A DNA stretch of 64,000 nt from PALSA-129 sp050014595 (GCA_050014595.1 JBEKDA010000012.1:48849-112848), one strand, 5' to 3'; positions 44,924 to 54,679 are shown, numbered from the stretch's first letter. The notes: generated by a model not told the origin, from the sequence alone. Translations and numbers: made by a program.

Positions 44924-46882
44924 GTGATACTGCGAACGCTCATCCTATTGATGCTTGCTCCGATGGCCTTCGCCCAGGCTCCCGACCCGGCCTACGAGCC
45001 TCTGGCGCGCGCCTACGAGCAGCTCCGCGCCCACGCCTACGACGACGCTATTGCCAACTTTCAAAAGGCCATCGAGCTCGCACCGAAGCGCGCCTCCATC
45101 CACAAAGATTTGGCCTACACGTATCTCAAGGTTGGCGAAAACGAACTGGCCCGCGAACAGTTCCGCGCGGCCATGGAGCTCGAACCGGCCGATGCCCAAG
45201 TGGCCATGGAGTTCGCCTTCCTGGCCTACGAAACCAAGCTCGAGGCCGAGGCGCGGCGCATCTTCGACCGCATCCGCAAAGCCGGCAACCCTACCGCCGA
45301 ACAGGCCTTCCAGAACATCGACGCTCCGCTGGCCGCCGGCATCGAGCGCTGGAAAAGCGCCATCGCCATGGGCGCCGATAACTTCAGCGCCCACTTCGAG
45401 CTCGCCATGCTCGCCGAGCAGCGCGACGAGCTCGCGCTCGCCGCCGAGCATTACGAGAAGGCCTGGCGCCTGCTTCCGGACCGCCGCTCGGTGCTGGTCG
45501 CGCTCGGCCGCGTCTGGAAAGCTATGGGCCGCGCCGAAGATGCCACCGCGGCGTTGCTGGCCGCCTCCCGCGGTGGCGAGCCCGGCGCCGCCGAACTCGC
45601 CCGGGAGCTTCTCCCCGACCGCTATCCGTTCGTCCCCGAGTTTCAGGCCGCCCTCCAACTCGACCCAGCCAACGTCGAACTGCGACGCGAGCTGGCTTAC
45701 CTTCTGCTCCGCATGGAATGCCAGGCCGAAGCCGAAGAGGAATTTCGCGCCATCACCGAAGCTGCACCGGACGACATGCTGGCCGCCACCCAACTCGGCT
45801 TCCTGCTATACGGCCGCGACGCGCGCGATGCCGCCATGCCGCTGTTCGAGCGGGTCCTCGCCGGCCCGGATGAAGATCTTGCCAACCGCGTTCGCGCCGT
45901 CCTACGCATGCCGCAGGTGCTGCGCGCCCGCCCCGAATCGCAGCCCGCTTCCATCGACGCCAAAGTCATGGCCGAACGCAGCATGAAAGCCGGATACATG
46001 AAGGACGCCCTCAAATACCTGCAGGTAGCTCACGAGGCCGACCCCGGCGATTTCGATGTCATGATCAAACTCGGATGGGCCTACAATATCACGCACCAGG
46101 ACCGCCTGGCGCTTCCCTGGTTCGATCTGGCGCGCCGCAGTCCGGACCCGCAGGTGGCCTCCGAGGCCTCCCAGGCCTGGCGCAATCTCGAAAGCGACGC
46201 GCGCCTGTTCCACACCACCGCCTGGATCTATCCGCTCTTCTCCACCCGCTGGCACGACTTCTTCTCGTATGGCCAGGTCAAGACGGAATTCCGAGCCGGC
46301 TCGTTTCTGCGGCCCTATCTTTCGGTCCGCTTCATCGGCGATACCCGCCTCACCATCGGCGCCGCCGCTCCCCAATATCTTTCCGAAAGCTCCTTCATTG
46401 CGGGCGCCGGCGTCCGCACCGTTCCCTGGCACGGCCTCACTGGCTGGTTTGAGGCCGGCTCGGCCATGAGCTACGTCACCGGCCACATGCTCCCCGATTA
46501 CCGCGGCGGCGCTTCCGGCCAATGGCACAGGCTACCCGAATCCGCCGGCTGGTTCGTCGATACCAGCCTCGATGCTCTTTTCATCAGCCGCTTCGACGAC
46601 GATTTCCTGGTCTACGGCCAATCCCGGTTGGGCTACGCTCTCAGCCGCTACACACAGCTCTACTGGAACGCCAATATCACCGGCGACATCAAGCGCCAAT
46701 ACTGGGCCGATTTCGCAGAGACCGGCCCCGGCATCCGCCTTTCCGCCACCTTCCTACCCCGCTCGATGTGGATCTCGTTCAATTTCTTGCGGGGCGCCTA
46801 TCTCACGAATACCGCCAACCCTCGCCGCCCCAACTTCACCGACTTTCGCCTGGGACTCTGGTATGCCTACACCACTCGTTAA
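44924..46882 (+). CDS. exported TPR and outer-membrane beta-barrel protein
   Basis: 652 residues (GTG start) with a signal peptide (1-17). Residues about 25-420 are TPR repeats (AYDDAIANFQKAIELAPKR, KLGWAYNITHQDRLALPWFDLARR). From about 430 the sequence becomes alternating amphipathic strands rich in aromatic residues and ends in a strand (LGLWYAYTTR), the form of the outer-membrane barrel in PgaA, BcsC and PelB-like secretins. A role in polysaccharide export is likely but not proven. It overlaps the next gene by 20 bases. Confidence 0.75.
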   Translation: MILRTLILLMLAPMAFAQAPDPAYEPLARAYEQLRAHAYDDAIANFQKAIELAPKRASIHKDLAYTYLKVGENELAREQFRAAMELEPADAQVAMEFAFLAYETKLEAEARRIFDRIRKAGNPTAEQAFQNIDAPLAAGIERWKSAIAMGADNFSAHFELAMLAEQRDELALAAEHYEKAWRLLPDRRSVLVALGRVWKAMGRAEDATAALLAASRGGEPGAAELARELLPDRYPFVPEFQAALQLDPANVELRRELAYLLLRMECQAEAEEEFRAITEAAPDDMLAATQLGFLLYGRDARDAAMPLFERVLAGPDEDLANRVRAVLRMPQVLRARPESQPASIDAKVMAERSMKAGYMKDALKYLQVAHEADPGDFDVMIKLGWAYNITHQDRLALPWFDLARRSPDPQVASEASQAWRNLESDARLFHTTAWIYPLFSTRWHDFFSYGQVKTEFRAGSFLRPYLSVRFIGDTRLTIGAAAPQYLSESSFIAGAGVRTVPWHGLTGWFEAGSAMSYVTGHMLPDYRGGASGQWHRLPESAGWFVDTSLDALFISRFDDDFLVYGQSRLGYALSRYTQLYWNANITGDIKRQYWADFAETGPGIRLSATFLPRSMWISFNFLRGAYLTNTANPRRPNFTDFRLGLWYAYTTR

Positions 46883-48869
46883 GCGCTGCGCCATCCTCGG
46901 CGGGCTGCTGTTTTGCGCGGCCGCCCTGAGCGGCGCATCGCTCCCTTACTTCGCCGTGCTCTCCGACGACGCCGGCGCCTGGCCCGATATCCTCTCTTCC
47001 ATCGGCCTCCTTCGGCAGCCCGCTTCCATCTCGCACGTCTTCGTGGCCCGCGCCGGAGCGCCTGCATCGTCGGAGTGGAATGGCCGGGTCGAGCAAGGCG
47101 CCATCCTCATCCTCGAGGGCGAATCGTCGCTCGCTGAAATGTTTGGCTTCAAGCGCGGCACCGAGAGCGTCCGCGTCACCAGCCTCGCCGACGTTCACCG
47201 CCCCACCCTTCCCATCGTGTGGGATAAGGGTCTCGAGCTCCCGGTCTTCGACCTCCCCGCCGGCGCGCAGGTTTTCACGCGGGCGCGTTGGGACGGCGCT
47301 CCCATGGCCGCGGGCCTGCGCCGCGGCGCTGGCGCGGTCCTGTGGATCGCCGTCCCGCCGGGCGAGCACGGTTACGAGCGCTTCCCTTATCTGCTCGAGG
47401 CTCTCTGCGATCTCGGCATGGACCCGCCCTTCCGCTCCTCCCGCCTCTGGGCTTTCTTTGATTCCGCCTACCGCTCGCGCGTCGACCTCGATTACTTCGC
47501 CGCGCGCTGGCGCCGCTCCGGCATCTCCGCCCTGCACGTCGCCGCCTGGCACTTCTATGAGCCAAACGCCGAACAGGACGCCTACCTCGCCAAGCTGATC
47601 GAAGCCTGCCACCGCGAAGGCATTCTGGTATACGCCTGGCTTGAACTTCCCCACGTCAGCGAGAAGTTCTGGAACGACCACCCGGAGTGGCGCGAGAAAA
47701 CGGCCGTTCTGCAGGATGCCCAGCTCGACTGGCGCAAGCTGATGAACCTCACCAATCGCGACTGCTTCCGGGCCGTTTCCGCCGGCGTCCAAGAGTTAAC
47801 CGCCCGCTTCGATTGGGATGGCGTCAACCTCGCCGAGCTCTATTTCGAATCGCTCGAAGGCATGGGCAACCCGTCTCGCTTCACCCCCATGAACGATGAC
47901 GTTCGAACCCTGTTCCGGCAGCGGAGCGGCGTCGACCCGATCGAGCTGTTCTCCACCCGCAAAGAACCGGCTTCCCGCGCCGCTTTCCTCGAATTCCGCG
48001 CCTCCCTCGCCGGCAAAATGCAGGAGGAGTGGATCGGCGAATTGGAGACCGCCCGCCGCCGGAAACCCTACCTCGATCTCGTCCTCACGCACGTCGATGA
48101 TCGCTTCGACAACGGCATGCGCGATGCCATTGGCGCCGACGCCGCGCGGGCCCTGCCGCTGCTCGACAGCCACACTTTCACTTTCCTCATCGAAGACCCG
48201 GCCACGGTCTGGAACCTCGGCCCGCAACGTTACGCCGCCATCGCCGAACGCTACCAGGCCTTGACTCCCCACCGCGAAAAACTAGCAATCGACCTGAATA
48301 TCGTCGATCGCTACCAAAATGTTTATCCCACCAAGCAGCAGACCGGCACCGAGCTCTTCCAGCTTGTGCACCAGGCCGCCGCCAGCTTCCAGCGCGTGGC
48401 TCTCTATTTCGAGAACTCCCTGCTTCCGCCCGATCTGAGCTTGCTGCCGTCCGCTGCCGCTGCCGTCACGCGGATTGAGAAAGTGGGGCCGAAGACCGTG
48501 ATCGATTCGGTCCTAGGAGCCGGTGTGCCCTGGAAAGGGCAGGCGATGGTGGATGGCGCGCGCTGGCCGGTAGCCGACGGCGAAACTATCTGGCTCCCCG
48601 CCGGTGCGCACAGCCTGGAACCCGCCGTCGGCGTGCCTGGCCCGCATTTGCTGCGCCTCACCGCCGACCTCGAATCGGCTCGCGCCGTGAACGCCACCAC
48701 CATTGAATTCTCCTATCAATCGACCGCCCGCGCCATCGCCATCCTCGATCGCGCGCCGTTAGAGCTCCAGGTGGATGGCTCGAGCGAACCGCTCCAACCG
48801 GCCGGCCCCAAGACGATTTTCCTGCCCCGCGGCCAACACTTCGTCACGATCATTACTGGAAACCAGTGA
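46863..48869 (+). CDS. exported glycoside-hydrolase-like protein
   Basis: 668 residues from the ATG at 46863, with a signal peptide (1-25). A first domain of about 170 residues looks like a class I glutamine amidotransferase-type fold (LPYFAVLSDDAG ... VLWIAVPPGEHGYERFPYLLEALCDLG). The middle is a TIM-barrel glycoside hydrolase of the GHL10/PgaB-C-terminal type (YFAARWRRSGISALHVAAWHFYE, LVYAWLELPHVS, FDWDGVNLAELYFES), and the last 170 residues are beta-rich. The pair TPR-barrel plus hydrolase suggests trimming of an exported polysaccharide. No glycosyltransferase is adjacent. Confidence 0.7.
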   Translation: MPTPLVKRCAILGGLLFCAAALSGASLPYFAVLSDDAGAWPDILSSIGLLRQPASISHVFVARAGAPASSEWNGRVEQGAILILEGESSLAEMFGFKRGTESVRVTSLADVHRPTLPIVWDKGLELPVFDLPAGAQVFTRARWDGAPMAAGLRRGAGAVLWIAVPPGEHGYERFPYLLEALCDLGMDPPFRSSRLWAFFDSAYRSRVDLDYFAARWRRSGISALHVAAWHFYEPNAEQDAYLAKLIEACHREGILVYAWLELPHVSEKFWNDHPEWREKTAVLQDAQLDWRKLMNLTNRDCFRAVSAGVQELTARFDWDGVNLAELYFESLEGMGNPSRFTPMNDDVRTLFRQRSGVDPIELFSTRKEPASRAAFLEFRASLAGKMQEEWIGELETARRRKPYLDLVLTHVDDRFDNGMRDAIGADAARALPLLDSHTFTFLIEDPATVWNLGPQRYAAIAERYQALTPHREKLAIDLNIVDRYQNVYPTKQQTGTELFQLVHQAAASFQRVALYFENSLLPPDLSLLPSAAAAVTRIEKVGPKTVIDSVLGAGVPWKGQAMVDGARWPVADGETIWLPAGAHSLEPAVGVPGPHLLRLTADLESARAVNATTIEFSYQSTARAIAILDRAPLELQVDGSSEPLQPAGPKTIFLPRGQHFVTIITGNQ

Positions 48870-48906
48870 CTTTGCCGCCGGGTTGAGCTAGGATGTCGAA
48901 TGGCTT

Positions 48907-49290
48907 ATGACGGATGTCGCGTTGCAGACCGGTGCTCCCGAGATACCCGATAAGCTCTATTTCAAAATCGGCGAGGTGAGCGAACTTCTGGGCGTGGAGC
49001 CCTATGTTCTGCGCTACTGGGAGACCGAGTTCCCCGTGCTCTCTCCCAAGAAATCCGGCACCGGCCATCGTCTCTACCGCCGCAAAGATGTCGAGTTGCT
49101 GCTGCGCATCAAGCACCTGCTTCGCGACAAGCGCTTCACCATCGAAGGCGCGCGGCAGTCGTTGCAGGCCGAAGCGCGCGCCCCCAAGCCACCCCGCATC
49201 GCAAAACAGGCTCAACAGGAATTGTTTTCCGAGGATCCGTTACCCGAAATCCGCAGAGAACTGGCCGACATCCTGCGACTCCTGAAATAG
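48907..49290 (+). CDS. MerR-type transcriptional regulator
   Basis: 127 residues. KLYFKIGEVSELLGVEPYVLRYWETEFPVLSPKKSGTGHRLYRRKDVELLLRIKHLL is a full MerR helix-turn-helix and wing. The short C-terminal region has no ligand-binding cysteines. This subtype is common near housekeeping genes in Acidobacteriota. Target unknown. Confidence 0.9.
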   Translation: MTDVALQTGAPEIPDKLYFKIGEVSELLGVEPYVLRYWETEFPVLSPKKSGTGHRLYRRKDVELLLRIKHLLRDKRFTIEGARQSLQAEARAPKPPRIAKQAQQELFSEDPLPEIRRELADILRLLK

Positions 49291-49302
49291 GAGCGCGGCG
49301 GC

Positions 49303-50193
49303 TTACTTCGTCTCACCCACAATGGTGTCGTAGATGCGGTCGAGGTCTTCCGCCGAGTAGTATTCGATCTCGATCTTCCCGCCTTTGCGCTTCTCGGTGA
49401 TGCGAACGCGAGTCCCCAGCACGCGCTCCATCTCCTGGATTGCCGCCTTCACGTTAGGATCGATCTGCACTTCATCCACGTGCTTCGGCTGGCGGCCGGC
49501 CATCATTTTCTGAGTGGTCCGTTCCGTCTGGCGCACCGACCAGCCTTGCGCCACGGCCTTTTCCGCAACTTCCCGCTGCAACGCCAGGGTCGGCAAAGTG
49601 AGCAGACAGCGCGCGTGTCCGGCCGAGAGGCGCCGCTCCGCCACCAGTTGCTGCAGGTCTTCGGAAAGCTGCAGGAGCCGCAAGGAATTGATCACGGTCG
49701 TGCGGTCTTTTCCGGTCCGTTGGCCGATCTGTTCCGGGCTCAGAGCGAACTCAGTCGACAGCGTCGAGAAGGCCAGGGCTGTATCAATAGGATTGAGATC
49801 CTCGCGCTGGATGTTCTCAATCAGGCTGACTTCGAGCAACCGATCGTCCGGAATCACCCGCACCGTGACCGGAACCTGCTCGACCCCCGCCAGCTTCGCC
49901 GCGCGCCACCGCCGCTCGCCCGCAACCAATTGATAGCGGCCGCCAGCCAGGCGTACCACCAGCGGTTGGATGATGCCGTTGGTGCGGATCGATTGCGCCA
50001 GTTCCGCCAGGCGCTCGGCTTGGAAGACCCGCCGCGGCTGCATCGGATTAGGGTCGATGGAATCGATTGGGACCGTCTGCGCCGTCGGTTCCGTGACCGG
50101 TCCGGTGGGGGCTTGAACCGGCTGTGGCCGCGTCGGCAGCAGCGTCCCCAGGCCTCTACCGAGCGCCCTGCGCGGATTGTCGGGTTTGTTCAT
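49303..50193 (-). CDS. parB: chromosome partitioning protein ParB
   Basis: 296 residues from the ATG at 50193, inside the 3' end of parA (38-base overlap). RALGRGLGTLLP start, CTP-binding GGRYQLVAGERRWRAAKLAG and ENIQREDLNPIDTALAF, then the HTH (SPEQIGQRTGKDRTTVINSLRLLQL) that reads parS, and a C-terminal dimer domain. Loads at the two nearby parS sites and spreads. Confidence 0.96.
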   Translation of the reverse strand: MNKPDNPRRALGRGLGTLLPTRPQPVQAPTGPVTEPTAQTVPIDSIDPNPMQPRRVFQAERLAELAQSIRTNGIIQPLVVRLAGGRYQLVAGERRWRAAKLAGVEQVPVTVRVIPDDRLLEVSLIENIQREDLNPIDTALAFSTLSTEFALSPEQIGQRTGKDRTTVINSLRLLQLSEDLQQLVAERRLSAGHARCLLTLPTLALQREVAEKAVAQGWSVRQTERTTQKMMAGRQPKHVDEVQIDPNVKAAIQEMERVLGTRVRITEKRKGGKIEIEYYSAEDLDRIYDTIVGETK

Positions 50194-50947
50194 GGTCCAG
50201 AATCTCTTTCGCCAGCTTGATGTAGCTTTCCGCGCCCCGTGAGCGGGGGTCATACGCGAGGATTGGCTTGCCGAAGCTCGGCGCTTCCGCGAGCCGGATG
50301 CTCCGCGGAATCACGGTTTTGAACACCAGTTCGCCGAAGAATTCCCTCAAGTCGGCGGCCACCTGCCGGGTGAGGTTGTTTCGGTCGTCGAACAATGTCA
50401 GCAGGATTCCCTCAATCGCCAGCGGGTGCTGGAAGCCCTGGCGGATCCGTTCAATCGTGTCCATCAGCTCCGAAATGCCTTCCAGTGCGAAGAACTCGCA
50501 CTGGATCGGGACCAGCACCGAATCGGCCGCAATTAGCGCGTTGAGCGTAAGCAGATCCAGCGCGGGAGGGCAATCGATCAAAACATAGCGGTAGTCTTCG
50601 CGAATCGTCGCCATCCTTTCTCGCAGCCGGAATTCGCGATTCGGCAGATCCACCAACTCCAGATTGGCACCAACCAGGTTCTTATCTGCGGAAATCAGGT
50701 GAAGCCCTTCGAACTCAGTCGCCACAATCGCGTCTTTGGCAACCGCGTCTGCCAGAAGAACATCGTAAAGGCTCGGCCGGCTGGTGTCCTTGGTTACGCC
50801 AAGTCCTGTCGTGGCATTGCCTTGCGGGTCCGAATCAATCACCAGCACCCGGAAGTCGTTGGCCGCTAAGGCTGCCGCCAGGTTGATAGCGGTAGTTGTT
50901 TTCCCAACGCCACCTTTTTGGTTCGTAATGGCAAAGACTCGGCTCAA
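50156..50947 (-). CDS. parA: chromosome partitioning ATPase ParA (Soj)
   Basis: 263 residues. Deviant Walker A KGGVGKTTTAINLA near the start, Walker B YVLIDCPPAL and the following DNA-binding basic surface. It works with ParB to segregate the origin region. Confidence 0.96.
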   Translation of the reverse strand: MSRVFAITNQKGGVGKTTTAINLAAALAANDFRVLVIDSDPQGNATTGLGVTKDTSRPSLYDVLLADAVAKDAIVATEFEGLHLISADKNLVGANLELVDLPNREFRLRERMATIREDYRYVLIDCPPALDLLTLNALIAADSVLVPIQCEFFALEGISELMDTIERIRQGFQHPLAIEGILLTLFDDRNNLTRQVAADLREFFGELVFKTVIPRSIRLAEAPSFGKPILAYDPRSRGAESYIKLAKEILDHEQTRQSAQGAR

Positions 50948-50969
50948 TCGGCCATACTAGCATGGTTGC

Positions 50970-50985
50970 CGTTTCACGTGAAACA
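50970..50985. other. parS site upstream of parA
   Basis: CGTTTCACGTGAAACA differs from the consensus parS TGTTTCACGTGAAACA at one outer base. It lies 23 bases before the parA start. Confidence 0.9.
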
Positions 50986-51036
50986 AGAGGTTTACGGTGT
51001 TTACGGTGTTTCCTCCGAAATAGACTTCACTTTTCA

Positions 51037-51606
51037 TCACTTCACTGTTTCACGTGAAACCGCAACTCCGGTCCGGACAAACCTCTGTTTCCCCCATGGC
51101 AGGGGGACGGCAGCTTCCCAAACGAACCCAATTCCCGATGGAGGCTCTTCTCCTCCAGTCAATAGATCGGCAGCAGGGGCAAGTTTCTGTAGGAACGAAG
51201 CCAAATCTTCATAGCTGACGGCGCGGGAGATCACACGGTCAAACCGTTCCCCGACCTCTTCAGCCCGCTTCGCCAAGACCCGAATGTTGGCCTGCTTCCG
51301 CGAACTTTCCCGCAGAAAGACTGCCTTTCGCTGGTGGGACTCAATCAGGGTCACCTGACAATCCGGACGCAACACGGCCACGGGAAAACCGGGAAAGCCA
51401 CCGCCCGAGCCAACGTCTGCGATCTTCCAAGCCCCCGGTGGCAAGCGCATTCCCAAAAACAGCGATTCACAATAGTGGCGTTGAATCGCCTCTTCCCGAT
51501 TGCGGATCGACGTTAGGTTTAGCTTCTGATTCCACCGCAGCAGCATTTCCAGATGCGCCTCGAGCGCGCTTTGCTGCTCCGCCGACAGTGGGAAATCAGC
51601 AAACAC
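51037..51606 (-). CDS. rsmG: 16S rRNA (guanine-N7) methyltransferase RsmG
   Basis: 189 residues. ADVGSGGGFPGFPVAVLRP is the SAM-binding loop; LIESHQRKAVFLRE and RAVSYEDLASFL complete the family. It methylates G527 of 16S rRNA. The last codons (VSRETVK) overlap a parS palindrome. It overlaps mnmG by 11 bases. Confidence 0.95.
   Translation of the reverse strand: MFADFPLSAEQQSALEAHLEMLLRWNQKLNLTSIRNREEAIQRHYCESLFLGMRLPPGAWKIADVGSGGGFPGFPVAVLRPDCQVTLIESHQRKAVFLRESSRKQANIRVLAKRAEEVGERFDRVISRAVSYEDLASFLQKLAPAADLLTGGEEPPSGIGFVWEAAVPLPWGKQRFVRTGVAVSRETVK
51046..51061. other. parS site inside the rsmG 3' end
   Basis: TGTTTCACGTGAAACC is a near-perfect parS palindrome lying over the last sense codons of rsmG, 75 bases from the other site. 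Confidence 0.9.
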
Positions 51607-53395
51607 GGTCCAGGCTCAGGTAGACATCCAGAATGGCGATGGCCGCCGGCGTCACACCGGGGATGCGCGCCGCCTGGCCCAACGTCTCAGGGCGCACTCG
51701 CTCCAACTTATCCTGCGCTTCCCGTGACAGGCCCGGGATCCGGCCGAAGCCGAATGCCGCGGGAATCGGCCGGCGTTCGGCGTCCTTCATTCGTTCCATC
51801 TGCCGTTCCTGCTGTGCGATATAGCCGCTATACTTGGCCTCGGTCTCGACCGTCGCGACCAGCCCCCGCACCGGCTCTTCGCCCAGAATCTCGCGCACCC
51901 AGCCGGAGATTTCCGCAATCGACGCCTCCGGACGCTTCAGCCACTGTCCGTTGCGATGCTGCTCCAGGGCTTTAGTCAGCCGCTCCTTCTGCTGCAGTTT
52001 GCGGTTGAGCGTTTCCCACCGCTCGTCGGTCACCAGGCCGGCGCGGCGGCCCACGGGTGTCAAACGGAAGTCCGCGTTATCAATACGGAGGTGCAGCCGG
52101 AATTCCGCACGCGAAGTGAACATGCGGTATGGCTCATCAGCGCCTTTGGTAATCAGATCGTCAATCAGGATTCCCGTGTAGCCTTGCGTGCGGCCGATGA
52201 TCACCGGCTCTTTGCCGCTCAGGCGGCACGCGGCGTTGATGCCCGCCACCAACCCCTGGCAACCGGCTTCTTCGTACCCCGAGGTGCCGTTGATCTGTCC
52301 GGCCAGATACAGCCCCGCAATCGACTTCACCTCCAGAGTGTGATCCAGTTCTCGCGGGTCGATGGCATCATACTCGATGGCGTAGCCGGGCCGGATCATC
52401 TCGGCCTGTTCGAGCCCGGGAATCGAAGCCACCATGGCGGCCTGCACGTCGATGGGCATGCTGGTCGACATGCCGTTCACGTAAATCTCATTGGTGTCGA
52501 AGCCTTCCGGCTCTAGAAAAATCTGGTGACGGGCCTTATCCGGAAACTTAACGATCTTGTCCTCGATCGACGGGCAATACCGCGGTCCCACCCCCTCAAT
52601 CTGCCCGCTATAGAGCGGCGAACGCGGGATCGCTTCCTTTAAGATGCGGCGCGTGGCCTCTGTCGTGTAGCCGATGTGGCACTCGATCTGCGGGCGGTCG
52701 ATGCGTGCCGTCAGGAAGGAAAACGGCGTTGGATCGGCATCGCCGGGCTGGGGCTCGAATTGCGCCCAGTCGATCGTTCGGCGGTCCAACCGCGGCGGAG
52801 TTCCGGTCTTGAAGCGGGCCCATTGCAGACCAGTTGTGCGAAGTTGGTCGCCGAGCAGTTGCGACGGCGCCTCGCCATTCCGCCCGCAACTGTACTGCAT
52901 TTCGCCGACGTGCGCCAGGCCATTCAAGAATGTCCCGGTGGTCACGATCACCGCGCCGGCCTCGAGGCTGCGTCCATCGCGCAGGTACACGCCATGGGCG
53001 CGCCGCCCGTCGATGGCAAGCGCCGCCACCTCGGCCTGCTTGATGCGCAGGTTGGGCTCCTGTTCCAACACCTCGCGCATGCGCGCGCGGTACATCCTCT
53101 TATCCATCTGCGCGCGGGGCGACCAGACCGCCGGCCCGCGGCTGGTATTCAGCAGGCGGAACTGGATGCCCACGGCATCGGCGACTTCCCCCATCAAGCC
53201 GCCCAGGGCGTCGATCTCCCGCACCAAGTGGCCCTTGGCGATTCCCCCGATCGCGGGATTGCACGACATCTGCGCGATGAGGTCCAGGTTCATCGTAACC
53301 ATGGCGGTGCGCAGGCCCATGCGCGCGCACGCCCGCGCCGCCTCGCATCCCGCGTGACCCGCTCCCACCACAACTACGTCGTACTTCTCCTGCAT
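51596..53395 (-). CDS. mnmG: tRNA uridine-5-carboxymethylaminomethyl enzyme MnmG
   Basis: 599 residues from the ATG at 53395 (a longer in-frame start at 53452 would enter purD). FAD loop VVVVGAGHAGCEAARAC, IGGIAKGHLVREIDALGG and the C-terminal GIPGVTPAAIAIL helical domain are all typical. Acts with MnmE on wobble uridines. Starts only 18 bases from the divergent purD. Confidence 0.96.
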   Translation of the reverse strand: MQEKYDVVVVGAGHAGCEAARACARMGLRTAMVTMNLDLIAQMSCNPAIGGIAKGHLVREIDALGGLMGEVADAVGIQFRLLNTSRGPAVWSPRAQMDKRMYRARMREVLEQEPNLRIKQAEVAALAIDGRRAHGVYLRDGRSLEAGAVIVTTGTFLNGLAHVGEMQYSCGRNGEAPSQLLGDQLRTTGLQWARFKTGTPPRLDRRTIDWAQFEPQPGDADPTPFSFLTARIDRPQIECHIGYTTEATRRILKEAIPRSPLYSGQIEGVGPRYCPSIEDKIVKFPDKARHQIFLEPEGFDTNEIYVNGMSTSMPIDVQAAMVASIPGLEQAEMIRPGYAIEYDAIDPRELDHTLEVKSIAGLYLAGQINGTSGYEEAGCQGLVAGINAACRLSGKEPVIIGRTQGYTGILIDDLITKGADEPYRMFTSRAEFRLHLRIDNADFRLTPVGRRAGLVTDERWETLNRKLQQKERLTKALEQHRNGQWLKRPEASIAEISGWVREILGEEPVRGLVATVETEAKYSGYIAQQERQMERMKDAERRPIPAAFGFGRIPGLSREAQDKLERVRPETLGQAARIPGVTPAAIAILDVYLSLDRVC

Positions 53396-53413
53396 TATTA
53401 TGATTGTAGCGAA

Positions 53414-54679
53414 ATGAGAATCCTGGTCCTGGGAAGCGGCGGGCGGGAGCACGCCCTGGCGTGGAAGTTGGCTCAGTCGAAGGGCGTCGAGGTCTTCGCG
53501 TCGCCGGGCAACCCGGGGATCGCGCGCGTCGCCACGTGCCTGCCGCCGGGCGCGTCATTCCTGAGCCTGGCGGAGGAGATCGACGCAGGCCTGACGGTGG
53601 TCGGGCCCGAAGCGCCGCTGGTGGCTGGAGTGGTGGATGAGTTCCGTGCGCGCGGCCGCAAGATCGTTGGTCCGGATGCACAGGCGGCGCAGCTCGAGGG
53701 TAGTAAAATATTCGCAAAGAACTTTTTTATACAAAGTAATATTCCGACAGCCGCATTCGTTACCGTGAATAGCGCCAGCGCCGACGAAGCGCGCCGCGCC
53801 CTCGACCGTTTCGGCTTTCCGGTGGTGCTCAAGGCCGACGGCCTGGCTGCCGGAAAGGGCGTGGTGATCGCGCATGATCGCGCCGAAGCCGAGACGGCTC
53901 TCCAGACTCTCACCGGGCGCCTGGTCGTCGAAGAATTCCTGCGCGGCCGGGAAGTCAGCTTCATCGCCTTGTGCGACGGCCGCAACGTCGTTCCGCTGGC
54001 CCCTACGCAGGATCACAAAGCCGTCTTCGATGGTGACACCGGTCCCAATACCGGCGGCATGGGCGCGTACTGCGACGGCGCCATCCTCACCGAGATCGAG
54101 ACGCGTGAAATTCTCGACCGCGTGATTTACCCGACCGTGGAGCGCACCAAATTCACCGGCTTCCTCTATGCCGGCCTGATGATGACCGAAGCCGGTCCGA
54201 AAGTCCTCGAGTTCAACGTCCGCCTGGGCGACCCGGAAACGCAACCGCTCATGCACCGCATGGCTTCCGACTTCGTGCCGGTCCTGATGGCCGCGGCCAA
54301 CGGTTCGCTCGCCGGTGCCACGCTCGAATGGCGGCGTGGTCCCAGCCTCTGCGTGGTTCTGGCGTCGGGCGGTTATCCGGGTTCCTACGAAACCGGCAAG
54401 CCCATCCATGGCGTGGAAGCGGCGGAAGCCACCGGCGCCACGGTGTTTCACGCGGGCACCCGTACAGGAGCCAACGGCCTGGAAACATCCGGCGGACGCG
54501 TGCTGGGTGTGACCGCCGGCGGCGACGATCTGGCGACCGCCATCGCGCGCGCCTATCAAGCCGTGGAGCCGATCAGCTTCGAGCGAATGCACTACCGCCG
54601 CGACATCGGCGGCAGGGGGTTGATCGGCAGCCGTTCGCCGGCTTCACGCCAGCGCTTCCTTCGCCCGCCGCGGCCGTGA
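53414..54679 (+). CDS. purD: phosphoribosylamine-glycine ligase
   Basis: 421 residues from the ATG at 53414. RILVLGSGGREHALAWKL N-domain, ATP-grasp VVLKADGLAAGKGVV, PNTGGMGAY and EFNVRLGDPETQ motifs. De novo purine synthesis. The usual end (HYRRDIGGRG) is followed by about 20 extra low-complexity residues. Confidence 0.96.
   Translation: MRILVLGSGGREHALAWKLAQSKGVEVFASPGNPGIARVATCLPPGASFLSLAEEIDAGLTVVGPEAPLVAGVVDEFRARGRKIVGPDAQAAQLEGSKIFAKNFFIQSNIPTAAFVTVNSASADEARRALDRFGFPVVLKADGLAAGKGVVIAHDRAEAETALQTLTGRLVVEEFLRGREVSFIALCDGRNVVPLAPTQDHKAVFDGDTGPNTGGMGAYCDGAILTEIETREILDRVIYPTVERTKFTGFLYAGLMMTEAGPKVLEFNVRLGDPETQPLMHRMASDFVPVLMAAANGSLAGATLEWRRGPSLCVVLASGGYPGSYETGKPIHGVEAAEATGATVFHAGTRTGANGLETSGGRVLGVTAGGDDLATAIARAYQAVEPISFERMHYRRDIGGRGLIGSRSPASRQRFLRPPRP

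Noticed and set aside
52676..53413. N-terminal extension of purD by about 246 residues
   Set aside because: The extension is antisense to mnmG; PurD homology begins at the ATG at 53414.
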